From Aldersonia kunmingensis (GTDB taxonomy: Bacteria > Actinomycetota > Actinomycetes > Mycobacteriales > Mycobacteriaceae): a DNA stretch of 64,000 bases. Shown piece after piece: positions 1-9,200 of the stretch. The DNA is taken from assembly GCF_001646865.1 (NCBI RefSeq), contig NZ_LRRB01000081.1, positions 1 through 64,000 on the forward strand. Direction: 5' to 3'. The notes under the pieces were generated by a model. That model was not told the DNA's origin, did not search any database, and saw nothing but the letters and a program-made list of their open reading frames with translations. Positions within the stretch are counted from its first letter, which is position 1. Each line of letters opens with the position of its first letter. The position numbers and the translations under genes are program-made.

Positions 1-63
1 AGTTGGAATATACGGCGTGGAACTGTTGGATTCAACGGCTCGGTTCGCGGTTAAGTAGAAGAC

Positions 64-1086
64 ATGGGCGCCACATCCCCGAACGGCGAAGCCGAGCAAG
101 CCACCTTCAAGCGCGACACCCGGTACATCGCCACACGCATCACCGAGGACGGCCGCGACGGATATCCCGTCGCGCCGGACAGGTACCGCCTGATCGCGGC
201 GCGCGCGTGCCCGTGGGCGAACCGCGCGCTCATCGTGCGGCGACTGCTCGGGCTCGAGGACGTCCTATCGCTCGGACTGTGCGGCCCCACCCACGACGAG
301 CGCAGCTGGACGTTCGATCTCGACCCCGACGGCGTCGATCCGGTGCTGCAGATCCCGCGCCTGCGTGACGCCTACCTGGCACGCGACCCGGACTTCTCGC
401 TCGGCGTCACAGTGCCCGCGATCGTCGATGTACCCACCGGTCAGGTGGTCACCAACGACATCTTCACCCTCACCGTCGACCTGTCCACCGAATGGACGAA
501 GTACCACCGGCCGGGCGCGCCGCAGCTATACCCCGAGGCCTTGCGCGTCGAAATCGATGAGCTCGCCGAACTCATCTACCAGGACGTCAACAACGGCGTG
601 TACCGCTGCGGCTTCTCGGGATCCCAGCGTGCATACGACCTCGCCTACGACAGACTCTTCGCCCGGCTCGACTGGCTCACCGAACGGCTTTCCACGCGTA
701 GGTATCTGGTCGGCACGACGATCACCGAGGCCGACGTCCGGCTGTTCACGACACTCGTTCGGTTCGACGCCGTGTACCACGGGCACTTCAAGTGCAATCG
801 CCGCAAACTCACCGAGATGCCAGTCCTCTGGGCGTATGCGCGCGATCTGTTCCAGACCCCCGGCTTCGGCGACACCATCGACTTCGGGCAGATCAAGACG
901 CACTACTACGTGGTGCACACCAACCTGAATCCGAAGCAGATCGTGCCGAAAGGCCCCGACCCGACCGGCTGGCTCGCGCCGCACGGCCGGGATGAACTCG
1001 GCGGGCTGCCGTTCGGCAACGGCACGCCGCCGACGCCCCCTACTGCGGACGAGACGGTGCCGCCGCTGCACGCGCTGTCCTTCTGA
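64..1086 (+). CDS. Glutathionyl-hydroquinone-reductase-like GST family protein (Xi class)
   Basis: A 340-residue cytosolic thioredoxin-fold/GST protein. The N-terminal domain carries the Xi-class active-site motif Cys49-Pro-Trp-Ala, followed by an all-helical GST C-terminal domain (about residues 170-300). Family members remove the thiol from S-thiol-hydroquinones. Actinobacteria generally use mycothiol rather than glutathione, so the physiological thiol is probably mycothiol (inference). Length is usual for the family (about 320-340). The ATG at 64 is the first start upstream of the conserved domain. The gene stands alone and converges on the VOC gene with one base between the stop codons. 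Confidence 0.85.
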   Translation: MGATSPNGEAEQATFKRDTRYIATRITEDGRDGYPVAPDRYRLIAARACPWANRALIVRRLLGLEDVLSLGLCGPTHDERSWTFDLDPDGVDPVLQIPRLRDAYLARDPDFSLGVTVPAIVDVPTGQVVTNDIFTLTVDLSTEWTKYHRPGAPQLYPEALRVEIDELAELIYQDVNNGVYRCGFSGSQRAYDLAYDRLFARLDWLTERLSTRRYLVGTTITEADVRLFTTLVRFDAVYHGHFKCNRRKLTEMPVLWAYARDLFQTPGFGDTIDFGQIKTHYYVVHTNLNPKQIVPKGPDPTGWLAPHGRDELGGLPFGNGTPPTPPTADETVPPLHALSF

Positions 1087-1087
1087 G

Positions 1088-1516
1088 CTACTCCCCTGCG
1101 TAACTGCCGAAAGACCAGTAAACGCCCTCGGGATCGCGGCAGAGGAAATCGCGTCCGCCGTAGTCTTCGTCGCGAGGTTCGCGGACGATCTGCGCGCCGC
1201 CCTCGACCGCGCGGCGGTACAGATCGTCGACGTCGTCAGTGACGATGTAAATCGAGCCGACGCCGGGTGGCAGGTCGCTCAGCGCGCTGCCCTCGCGCAC
1301 CGACCCCAGCATCAGTCCGCCACCGCCGGGCCAATCGAGTTGCGCATGTTCCACCACGTCGCCCTCGCCGTACACGGCGATCTCGTTGAATCCGAAGACG
1401 TCCACCAGGAATCGGATTGCCGCGCGCGCGTCGCGGTAGGACAGCGTCGGCCATACGGTCGTCTTCGCGCGGCTGGAACTCTCGTTGTGCTGTGTTGTTT
1501 CGGCCATGTTCGTCAT
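1088..1516 (-). CDS. VOC (glyoxalase/bleomycin-resistance) family protein
   Basis: A 142-residue protein with a single VOC beta-alpha-beta-beta-beta module pair. The ATG at 1516 is chosen because its ATGA overlaps the TGA of the upstream AraC gene, implying translational coupling. The longer reading frame upstream only shadows that gene. The region GGGGLMLGS and the C-terminal DPEGVYWSFG strand are typical of glyoxalase-like proteins of this length. Possible roles are ring-cleavage, isomerase or drug-binding chemistry, which cannot be told apart here. Pairing with an AraC regulator suggests a small self-contained response unit. Confidence 0.8.
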   Translation of the reverse strand: MTNMAETTQHNESSSRAKTTVWPTLSYRDARAAIRFLVDVFGFNEIAVYGEGDVVEHAQLDWPGGGGLMLGSVREGSALSDLPPGVGSIYIVTDDVDDLYRRAVEGGAQIVREPRDEDYGGRDFLCRDPEGVYWSFGSYAGE

Positions 1517-2433
1517 GTCGTCGAGTGTTCGCCGTGCTCGGCGTCGGGATCTTGGATAAATGCGAAGACCTCGTTCTCGCGCCATGCCGACGGCGACATG
1601 CCGGCGAGTTCGCGCCACTCCCGGGCCATATGCGCCTGGTCGTAGTAGCCGCAGTCGGCGGCGACGACCGCGAGCGACGGGATGCTGCGGCGGCGCAGCT
1701 GATCGTGTGCGACCGAGAAGCGCGCGATCCGGGCCGACTCCTTCGGGGTGATCCCGTACTCGGCGGTGAACCGGTTGACCAGGTGCCGCCGGCTCCAGCC
1801 CACTTCCTGCGCGACATTCGCGACCCGATTCCGGCCACCGCTGCCGACGAGCAGCTGCCAGGCGCCGTGCACGGACGGATCGATGCCCAAATCGTCCCTA
1901 CGGCCGATCTGCTCGGCGAGCCGCCGCATGAGCACCGCGTCGAGCACGTCGAACCGGGCATCCCACGAATCGAGTGCGGCGATCCGCTCGCGGAGTTCGC
2001 GTCCATCGGCACCGATCACATCGTCCAGATCGACGATCCATGCGCCGAGTTCCGCGGTCGGGACGCCCAACAGCGCTCGCGCACCCTGGGGCGTCAGCGA
2101 AAGCTGGATTCCGTGCTGATTGCCGTCGTGCACGATCGTCACCGGCGCACTCGCGATCCCGCTGGCCAGCGCCCCCCACCGGCCACCCGGTTGATGCGGC
2201 TGCGCGATAGGCCCGATCTCGATCTCATCACCGATCGTGATGACCACCGTCAGAAACGGCGACGGCATGCCGACATGGGTTCCCGGCGCGTACCCGCTGA
2301 GCCGGTAGCCGTCGTAATCGCGCAGGTATGGGCGCAATGCAGGGGCCGGCGCGCGCCGGGCGCCCGCAGAAATCGGGCTCACCGTTTCAGGGTATGCAGA
2401 TATCGGGCTCGGGGTCGATCGGAATTCGAGCAC
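1513..2433 (-). CDS. AraC-family transcriptional regulator
   Basis: A 306-residue regulator. The N-terminal ~190 residues form a ligand or sensor region of the DUF6597 kind. The C-terminal ~90 residues are an AraC double helix-turn-helix: first helix around VANVAQEVGWSRRHL, second around VVAADCGYYDQAHMAREW, ending in the usual MSPSAWR motif. It overlaps the start of the VOC gene by four bases and so probably controls that gene and itself. The exact start is uncertain because several in-frame alternatives lie within the first 30 codons. Confidence 0.82.
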   Translation of the reverse strand: MLEFRSTPSPISAYPETVSPISAGARRAPAPALRPYLRDYDGYRLSGYAPGTHVGMPSPFLTVVITIGDEIEIGPIAQPHQPGGRWGALASGIASAPVTIVHDGNQHGIQLSLTPQGARALLGVPTAELGAWIVDLDDVIGADGRELRERIAALDSWDARFDVLDAVLMRRLAEQIGRRDDLGIDPSVHGAWQLLVGSGGRNRVANVAQEVGWSRRHLVNRFTAEYGITPKESARIARFSVAHDQLRRRSIPSLAVVAADCGYYDQAHMAREWRELAGMSPSAWRENEVFAFIQDPDAEHGEHSTT

Positions 2434-2520
2434 CGCAGTAGTGCGGAACCGGGCGGGATCGGCGATCGTTGATCAGAACAACCCGTCCGGACAAACCCGG
2501 CGAGAAACGAAGGGCGAACA

Positions 2521-3222
2521 ATGGCACGGCAGTCGAGACTCGATCGCACCGTGGTGTCACTCCTCGACAACGGCAGCAAGCTGCAGTCCCCGGCGGTGGA
2601 CAAGTACGTCGAGCGACTGCGCCGCGCGCACCCCGACGAGTCGCCCGCGCAGATCATCGAGCGCATCGAGCACCTGTTCCTCAACTCCGTGACCGGGTCC
2701 GGCGCCGCGGTCGGCGCGACGGCAGCAGTCCCGGCAATCGGAACCGTGGCAACGCTCGCCGCCGCCGGCGCGGAGACCGTCTTCTTCCTGGAAGCGTCCG
2801 CGCTGATGACCCTCGCGGTTGCGTCGGTGCACGGCATCCACCCCGCTGACCACGAACAACGGCGTGCGCTGGTGCTTGCCGTTGCCCTGGGCGACAGCGG
2901 CGCGGCGATCATGGCGCGCACCCTCGGCAAGACGAACAAGACCTGGGTCAACGCGATCGGCGGCAAGATCCCCGGCATCAAGTCGGTCAACGAGACGCTG
3001 CTGCGCAAGTTCGTCACGCAGTACGCGGCGAAGCGCAGTGCGCTGCTGCTCGGCAAGATCGTGCCCGCCGGCATCGGCGCGGTGATCGGCAGCGTCGGCA
3101 ACCGGGCGATCGGCAAGAAGACGATCGAGCACGCCCGGAGCACATTCGGCCCTGCACCGACCACGTGGCCGAACCGTCCGCCCGGCAATGTCGTGAATCT
3201 AAGGCCAGCGATCGAAGCGTAA
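2521..3222 (+). CDS. Conserved actinobacterial membrane-associated protein of unknown function
   Basis: A 233-residue protein beginning MARQSRLDRTVVSLLDNG. Residues about 55-115 hold two long Gly/Ala-rich hydrophobic stretches (the first around AVPAIGTVATLAAAGAE). A third lies near residues 175-200 (GKIVPAGIGAVIGSVG). The Gly-rich, glycine-zipper-like segments recall EcsC-type proteins, but I do not recognise a catalytic motif. It is transcribed divergently from the AraC gene, 87 bases away. No function is assigned. Confidence 0.6.
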   Translation: MARQSRLDRTVVSLLDNGSKLQSPAVDKYVERLRRAHPDESPAQIIERIEHLFLNSVTGSGAAVGATAAVPAIGTVATLAAAGAETVFFLEASALMTLAVASVHGIHPADHEQRRALVLAVALGDSGAAIMARTLGKTNKTWVNAIGGKIPGIKSVNETLLRKFVTQYAAKRSALLLGKIVPAGIGAVIGSVGNRAIGKKTIEHARSTFGPAPTTWPNRPPGNVVNLRPAIEA

Positions 3223-3337
3223 AAGCTGCGTTCCGGTCACGCGAAAGTCGCGATCTGGTCACATGACCATTTGCCTGCTAGTGTTGCAGATCACATGGTG
3301 ACGGCCTGCGGGCCACGTAGCGCGGAGGCGGAGTGCA

Positions 3338-4183
3338 ATGGCGCACGATTCCGGCCCGTTGGGGCTGCACGTCGAGACCTACGGCAGGGGTTCACACACC
3401 CTGTTGCTGATCCACGGCTTCTCGGACAACATCTCCACCTGGCAGCGCGTGATTCCGGAGCTCGGCAGGGATTACCGGGTCATCGCAGTGGACCTGCCCG
3501 GCTTCGGCCGGGCCAGCCGTAGCTGGCCCACCCCGCTCGTCCCGGGCTATGTCGAGTTGCTGCGCGAGCTGCTCATCGCACACCGCACCGGACCGGTCAC
3601 GGTCATCGGCAACTCGCTCGGCGCAGTCACGGCACTCATGCTCGCGACCGAGCATCCCGAACTCGTGCACCGCGTGGTGCTCGCGGACATGCCCGGCATC
3701 GACGGCATCCCGCGCTACTGGCACATGATCGGGAACCAGTTCACCGAACGCGCGCTGCGGCTGCTCTCCGTCGGCGTTCCCTCGCCGGTCCTGCAGCAGG
3801 TGCTGCAGCACGGGTACAGCCTCGCGGGCATGCGCCACCCGCGGCAGAACGGCAGCGACGAGATCCGCCGCGCCTGGGGCACGCATTATGCGGACAAGGC
3901 CCGCGCCCTGGACCTGTTCCCCATTGCGCGTCAGCTGTTCGAAGAGCTCCCGTCAATGCCGGTTCGGCGGATGGTGCGCGAGCTGACGATGCCGGTGCTG
4001 CTGCTGTGGGGCCAGCACGACGTACTCACCCCGTCGAGCAAGGCGCGCAGCTTCGTCAATGGCCCAGCCCGGCGCGTCGTGGTAATCCCGGATTGCGGCC
4101 ACTGCCCACACCTGGACCGGCCCGAGGAGTTCCTGGCCACCGTGCGCCCGTTCCTCGAACAGTCATTCCTGCTCGCCGGCTGA
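3338..4183 (+). CDS. Alpha/beta hydrolase
   Basis: A 281-residue serine hydrolase of the alpha/beta fold. The oxyanion motif is HGF near residue 26. The nucleophile elbow is Gly91-Asn-Ser93-Leu-Gly. The acid is in WGQHDVLTP, and the catalytic His is in GHCPHLDRPEEF near the C-terminus, so the triad is complete. No signal peptide is present, so it is cytosolic. The substrate is unknown; esterase, lipase or C-C hydrolase activity is possible. The SD-like gcggaggcgga lies just before the ATG at 3338. Confidence 0.85.
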   Translation: MAHDSGPLGLHVETYGRGSHTLLLIHGFSDNISTWQRVIPELGRDYRVIAVDLPGFGRASRSWPTPLVPGYVELLRELLIAHRTGPVTVIGNSLGAVTALMLATEHPELVHRVVLADMPGIDGIPRYWHMIGNQFTERALRLLSVGVPSPVLQQVLQHGYSLAGMRHPRQNGSDEIRRAWGTHYADKARALDLFPIARQLFEELPSMPVRRMVRELTMPVLLLWGQHDVLTPSSKARSFVNGPARRVVVIPDCGHCPHLDRPEEFLATVRPFLEQSFLLAG

Positions 4184-4304
4184 GCGAAGCGAACCGACCA
4201 CGCTGACTCGGTCACACCCAACTCCGAGCGGCGGCGAACGCCAGTAGGCTCGTGGCGATCCGGACACCGGAGACAACGACCACGACAGTTGGGCGGAGCC
4301 GACG

Positions 4305-5290
4305 ATGAGTTCCACGTTCGCCCGACCGCACGGAATCGGCCTGAGAGCAATCGATCTCAGCAAGGAGTTCGGCCAGATCCGCGCGGTCGACGATCTGAGT
4401 TTTACGGTGCCGCCGGGTGCCGTCACGGCCTTTCTCGGACCGAACGGTGCGGGCAAGACCACCACGCTGCGGATGATGCTCGGGCTGATCCGGCCGACCG
4501 CGGGAATGGCGCTCTTCGATGACATTCCGTATGCGGGCCTTCCTTATCCGGCGCGAACGGTCGGCGCGGTGCTCGACACCGTCGGCCTGCACCCCGGGCG
4601 CACCGCGATCGGCCATCTCGAGATCTTCGCCGCCGCCATCGGTGTGCCCCGCGGCCAGGCCGCCCGGGTGCTCGCCCTCGTCGGTCTCGAGCGCTCCGCC
4701 CGAGCGAAGGTCCGCACGTTCTCCCTCGGCATGCGGCAGCGCCTGGCGTTGGCCACCGCACTGCTGGGCGAGCCGCGGGTGCTGGTGCTCGACGAACCGG
4801 CAAACGGCCTGGACCCCGAGGGCACCGCCTGGCTGCGGGAGTTCCTGCGTTCGTTCGCCGATCGCGGTGGCACCGTATTGATTTCGAGCCACATCCTGCG
4901 CGAGGTCGAGCACAGCGCGGACAACCTGGTCGTGGTGAGCCGAGGCGCCCTGGTCTACGAGGGTTCACTTGCCGCGCTGCGGCAGCGCAATCGCGGCCGG
5001 GTTCTGGTCGCGAGCGCCTCGCCCGCACGGCTGGCCACCGCGCTCGCCGCCAACGGGTACACCGACGCCCAGGTACAGCCCGACGGCCGGCTCGCGGTCG
5101 CGGGCTGTGGCGAGCCCGAGATCGGCGCCATCGCGCACGCCGCACAGGTGGAGATATTCGGCATGGCCACCGAGCAGATCGACCTGGAACAGATCTTCCT
5201 GTCCATGACCTCGGGTGCGAACGCGGCGCAACCGCTTATCGCCGGGTCCGAAACATATTGGCAGCCACCGAACCCGGGGTACCGCGATGA
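4305..5290 (+). CDS. ABC transporter ATPase, 3' end apparently frameshifted
   Basis: A drug/bacitracin-type ABC ATPase with Walker A GPNGAGKTT, signature FSLGMRQR, Walker B VLVLDEP and the switch His in ISSHIL. Conserved sequence ends near LEQIFLSMTSG, about residue 303, yet the frame has no stop until 7328 and runs through the whole permease gene in a non-protein-like, Arg-rich translation. Moving to the -1 frame anywhere between about 5211 and 5287 gives a short tail ending at TGA 5288-5290, which overlaps the permease ATG as ATGA, the normal operon junction. A one-base deletion, real or from sequencing, is therefore likely. The intact protein would be about 328 residues. Confidence 0.8.
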
Positions 5291-6057
5291 ATACCGGGCT
5301 GCTCGTCTCCGAGTCGCGCAAGGTCACGACCCTCAATTTCTGGTGGGCCCTGCCGATCGCGCCCATCGTCGTCGGCATGTTCGCCAGCGCGATCTACGCG
5401 GCGCTGGCCGACTCCCTCGACCCGTATGGCGATTCGGGGCTGTCCACCGGCGCCGCAACCATCGGGATCTACTTCGCGCTGGCGTGGGTGATCCTGTTCG
5501 CCGGGATCTTCGGCGCAGTCAACGCGGGCACCGACTTTCGGCACAAGACGCTGACGCCGACGTTCCTCGTCGCGCCGCGCCGCGACAGCGTCGTCGCGAG
5601 CAAGCTGATCGTGACTGCGGTCGTCGGCCTCGCCTATGGCGTGCTGGCCGAGGCGGCCGGCGTGATCTGCATGTCGCTCTTCGGTGGCGGGCGGGTGGAG
5701 TGGTCGGGCACGTTTGCCGCGGTGCTCGCCGCCGGACTGGTCGCGACGGTGTGCTGGGCGCTCATCGGGGCCGGCCTCGGCCTACTGCTCGCCTCCCCGA
5801 TTGGTGCCGCGCTCGCCCTGGTGGCCTGGTATCTGGTCGGCGAGATCACGGTCTCGACGATCAGCGCGGGGCTCGGCTTCCAGCGCCTCGGGGGTCTGCT
5901 GCCGGGCGGATCGACCTTGTCCACCGTCGCGGTCGGTTCGCTCGATGGCTCAGACGTATTCGTCTCGTGGCCGGCGGCGCCGGTGCTGCTGCTCGCGTGG
6001 ACCGCGCTGTTCGCTGGTGGCGGCTGGCTCGCCGTGCGGGTCCGCGACGTGCTGTAG
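5287..6057 (+). CDS. ABC transporter permease (ABC-2 type)
   Basis: A 256-residue integral membrane protein with about six hydrophobic segments, for example around WWALPIAPIVVGMFASAIYA and LAWVILFAGIFGAVNAG. It contains the FRHKTLTPTFL motif common in ABC-2 permeases that pair with bacitracin/daunorubicin-type ATPases. The ATG at 5287 is chosen because it forms an ATGA junction with the predicted true end of the ATPase. The stop TAG at 6055 touches the end of a MITE-like inverted-repeat element. It probably exports a drug or lipid together with the preceding ATPase. Confidence 0.82.
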   Translation: MNTGLLVSESRKVTTLNFWWALPIAPIVVGMFASAIYAALADSLDPYGDSGLSTGAATIGIYFALAWVILFAGIFGAVNAGTDFRHKTLTPTFLVAPRRDSVVASKLIVTAVVGLAYGVLAEAAGVICMSLFGGGRVEWSGTFAAVLAAGLVATVCWALIGAGLGLLLASPIGAALALVAWYLVGEITVSTISAGLGFQRLGGLLPGGSTLSTVAVGSLDGSDVFVSWPAAPVLLLAWTALFAGGGWLAVRVRDVL

Positions 6058-6218
6058 GGCGTGTCTCCCAATTTTCCTCGGATGCACCTGACAGGACAAT
6101 CGTCGTCCAGCAAGGCGGAGGAGAAGCCGATACCGGGGTTGTATCGGCGCCGACGACAACGCAGCGGGGCGGCGATTGGACGCCAGGGGCGCCGAGAAGG
6201 AATTGGGAGACATGCCCT
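6056..6218. mobile_element. MITE-like element with 18-bp terminal inverted repeats
   Basis: The left end (6056 onward) reads AGGGCGTGTCTCCCAATT. The right end, to 6218, is AATTGGGAGACATGCCCT, its reverse complement apart from one base. Similarity continues imperfectly inward (TTCCTCGG against CCTTCTCGG). The ~163-bp body encodes no protein-like product and contains further self-complementary sequence (around 6145-6170). No clear target duplication is visible. The left end overlaps the permease stop codon. It fits a non-autonomous transposon remnant, but a large RNA hairpin is an alternative. Confidence 0.55.
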
Positions 6219-6267
6219 CGCACCGCCACCCGCTCCTGTCGGGCGCTCGGACTACCGTGGCGAGTAA

Positions 6268-9200
6268 ATGACGAGCCACCCGGACCACCATCAGCAGGGC
6301 TGGATTCGCCGGTTGTGGCAGCGGTGCTGGTCGCAGCGCGGCGTGACGATCGGTGCCCTGACCGCGACGAGCGTCGCCGCCCTCGTCGAGATCGCCGGTC
6401 CGTTGCTAACCAGGAACGCCATCGACTCCGCGAGCGCGGGCATGGTGGACCGCATTCCGCCGATCGCGATGACACTTGTCGCGCTCGCCTTCGTCCGGTT
6501 CGGCTGCCAATTCGCGCGGCGCATGCTGGCCGGCAAGCTTTCGCTCGGCGTCCAGCACGATCTGCGGCTCGAACTGCTGGGCTCGCTGCAACGGCTCGAC
6601 GGACGCGGTCAGGACCAGATCCGAACCGGGCAGGTCGTTTCCCGGTCCATCACCGATCTGCAGCTGGTGCAGGGGCTGCTCGCAATGGTGCCGCTGTCGG
6701 CGGGGGCACTCCTGCAGTTCGTGCTCGCGCTGGTGGTGATGGCGTGGCTGTCGCCGCTGCTGACGCTCGTGGCGCTGACGATCGTGCCCGCGGTCATCGT
6801 GGTCGTGTACCTGGTGCGGCCCAAGCTGTTCGCCGCGACATGGTCGGCGCAGCAGCGCGCGGCCGACCTCGCCCAGCACGTCGAGGAAACGGTCACCGGC
6901 GTCCGCGTGGTGAAGGGTTTCGGGCAGGAGGCCCGGGCAGTCGAGACGCTGGAACGGCATGGCCGCCAGCTCTACGCCGAGCGGATGCGGGCCGCGCGCA
7001 TCAACGCCCGATTCGCACCGAGCATGGCCAGCCTCCCGCAGCTGGGCCTCGTCGGTGTCATTGCTCTCGGCGGCTGGCTGGCGATGCGTGGTTCTATCAG
7101 CATTGGCACCTTCCTGGCCTTCGCCTCGTACGTCGCGACAATGACCAGCACCACCCGCACGATTTCCTCGGTCGTGATCATGGCCCAGCTCTCCCGCGCG
7201 GCAGTAGAGCGTGTGTACGACGTGATCGACACCCGGCCCGAGGTCGCGGACCCAGCCTCGCCGGACGCGCTGCCAGACGGCCCGCTCGGCGTGCGGATCA
7301 ACAACGTCCACTTCGGTTTCGACGGTGACCGCGACGTATTGCGCGGGCTGGACCTCGATGTCGCGCCCGGCGAGAGCGTCGCGCTCGTCGGGCGCGCCGG
7401 GTCTGGCAAGACCGCGCTGTCATTACTACTGCCACGGTTCTACGCACCGCACGCCGGGCATATCGCACTCACGGCCAACGGCAGTTCGGTCGATATCGCT
7501 CAGGCCCGCGGCGATGATCTACGCAGCGCGATCGGGCTCGTTTTCGACGAGCCCTTCCTGTTCTCCGACACAATCGCCGCCAACATCGCGCTCGGCCGCC
7601 CCGACGCGAGCGCCGAGGAGATCCGGAACGCGGCGAAGATGGCCGCGGCCGATCAGTTCATCGAGGAGTTGCCCGACGGCTACGACAGCGTGGTCGGCGA
7701 ACGCGGACTAACGCTGTCCGGCGGGCAGCGGCAGCGCATCGCGCTGGCCCGTGCGCTGCTCGTCGAGCCGCGGGTGCTGATTCTCGACGACGCCACCTCC
7801 GCGGTCGACGCCGAAACCGAGGCGGCGATATTCGATGCGCTCGGCTGGGCGGGCGCGGGCGGCAGTGTCGATGCGCGCTCCGCAGGCTCCGGCGGCAGTG
7901 CCGATGCGCGCTCCGCAGGCTCCGCGCGGGCGGGCCGCACCACGTTGATCCTTGCGCACCGCCGATCCACGCTGATGCTGGCCGATCGGGTCGCGGTGCT
8001 GGACGAGGGCCGCATCCTCGATGTCGGCACCGTCGCCGAACTCGACGATCGGTGTGCACTGTTCCGAACTTTGATGTCCGCGGACGGCGAGCCCTCCGGA
8101 CAGGCCGATTCGCTTGCCACGGAACCTGATTCGATCGCGACCAACGGCTCGCACGATGGTGCGCGACTCTGGCCGGAGGTGAGTGAGGACGGCGAGGGCT
8201 CGCGGGTCATCGCGGCCGGCGATGGCGGCGGCCGCGCAGCGGGCCGTGGAGGCGGTGGCCGGTCCGGTGGCGGCGGACCGATGTCCGGCGCAATGGGTGC
8301 CATGGCCGCGACCCCGGAACTGCGGGCCGCGGTCGACGCGTTGCCGCCCGCGATCGAAGACCCCGAGTTGGACACCACCCGGCTCCAAAAGCCCGATCCG
8401 GCATTCCGGCTCGCCCGCCTACTGCGCCCCGTCCGGGGACTGCTCATCGCGGTGATCGCCTGCCTGGCACTGGATTCGATGATCTCGATCGCCTTCCCCG
8501 CGGTGGTGCAGCGCGCGATCGACCACGGCGTGATCCCGGGCAACCCAGACGGGCTGTGGACCGCGGTCGCGTTCGGTGTGGTCCTCGTCGTGGTGGATTG
8601 GCTGCTGCTCACCCGGATGACGGTGATCACCGCGCGCGCCGGGGAGCGGGTGCTGTTCGCGCTGCGGGTGCGCTCGTACGCCCACCTGCAGCGGCTCGGC
8701 CTGGATTACTACGAACGCGAACTGTCCGGCCGGATCATGACCCGGATGACCACCGACGTCGACGCGCTGTCGACGTTTTTGCAGACCGGGCTGTCCACGG
8801 CAGTGGTCAGCGTGCTCACCGTGTTCGGTATCTCGGCCGCCCTGCTGATCACCGACCCGCAACTCGCGCTCGTCGCGCTGTCGGTGGTGCCGCCGCTATT
8901 GGTGGCGACGTTCGTCTTCCGGCGAGTGTCGTCGGTGGCGTACGCGGTCTCGCGGGAGCGCGTGTCGATCGTCAACGCCGATTTCCAGGAGAACATCGCC
9001 GGGCTCCGAGCCGCCCAGGCCTACCGCCGCGAGGCCGGCGCCGCGCAGCGATTCGCCGAGCGCGCCGAGAGCTACCGTTCGGCCCGGATGCGGTCACAAC
9101 GCGCGATCTCGATCTACTTCCCGCTCGTCGCGCTGCTGTCCGATCTCGCGCTTGCCGCGGTCATCTACGCCGGCGCCCATCAGGTCGCCAGCGGCACGAC

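Noticed and set aside
6061-6267. 68-codon frame inside the MITE-like element
   Set aside because: Starts at GTG within the terminal repeat, has no SD, and gives a basic, unstructured product.
5291-7328. Continuation of the ABC ATPase frame as a 1007-residue protein
   Set aside because: The extension is Arg-rich nonsense overlapping two genuine transporter genes. It is explained by a missing base near the ATPase end.
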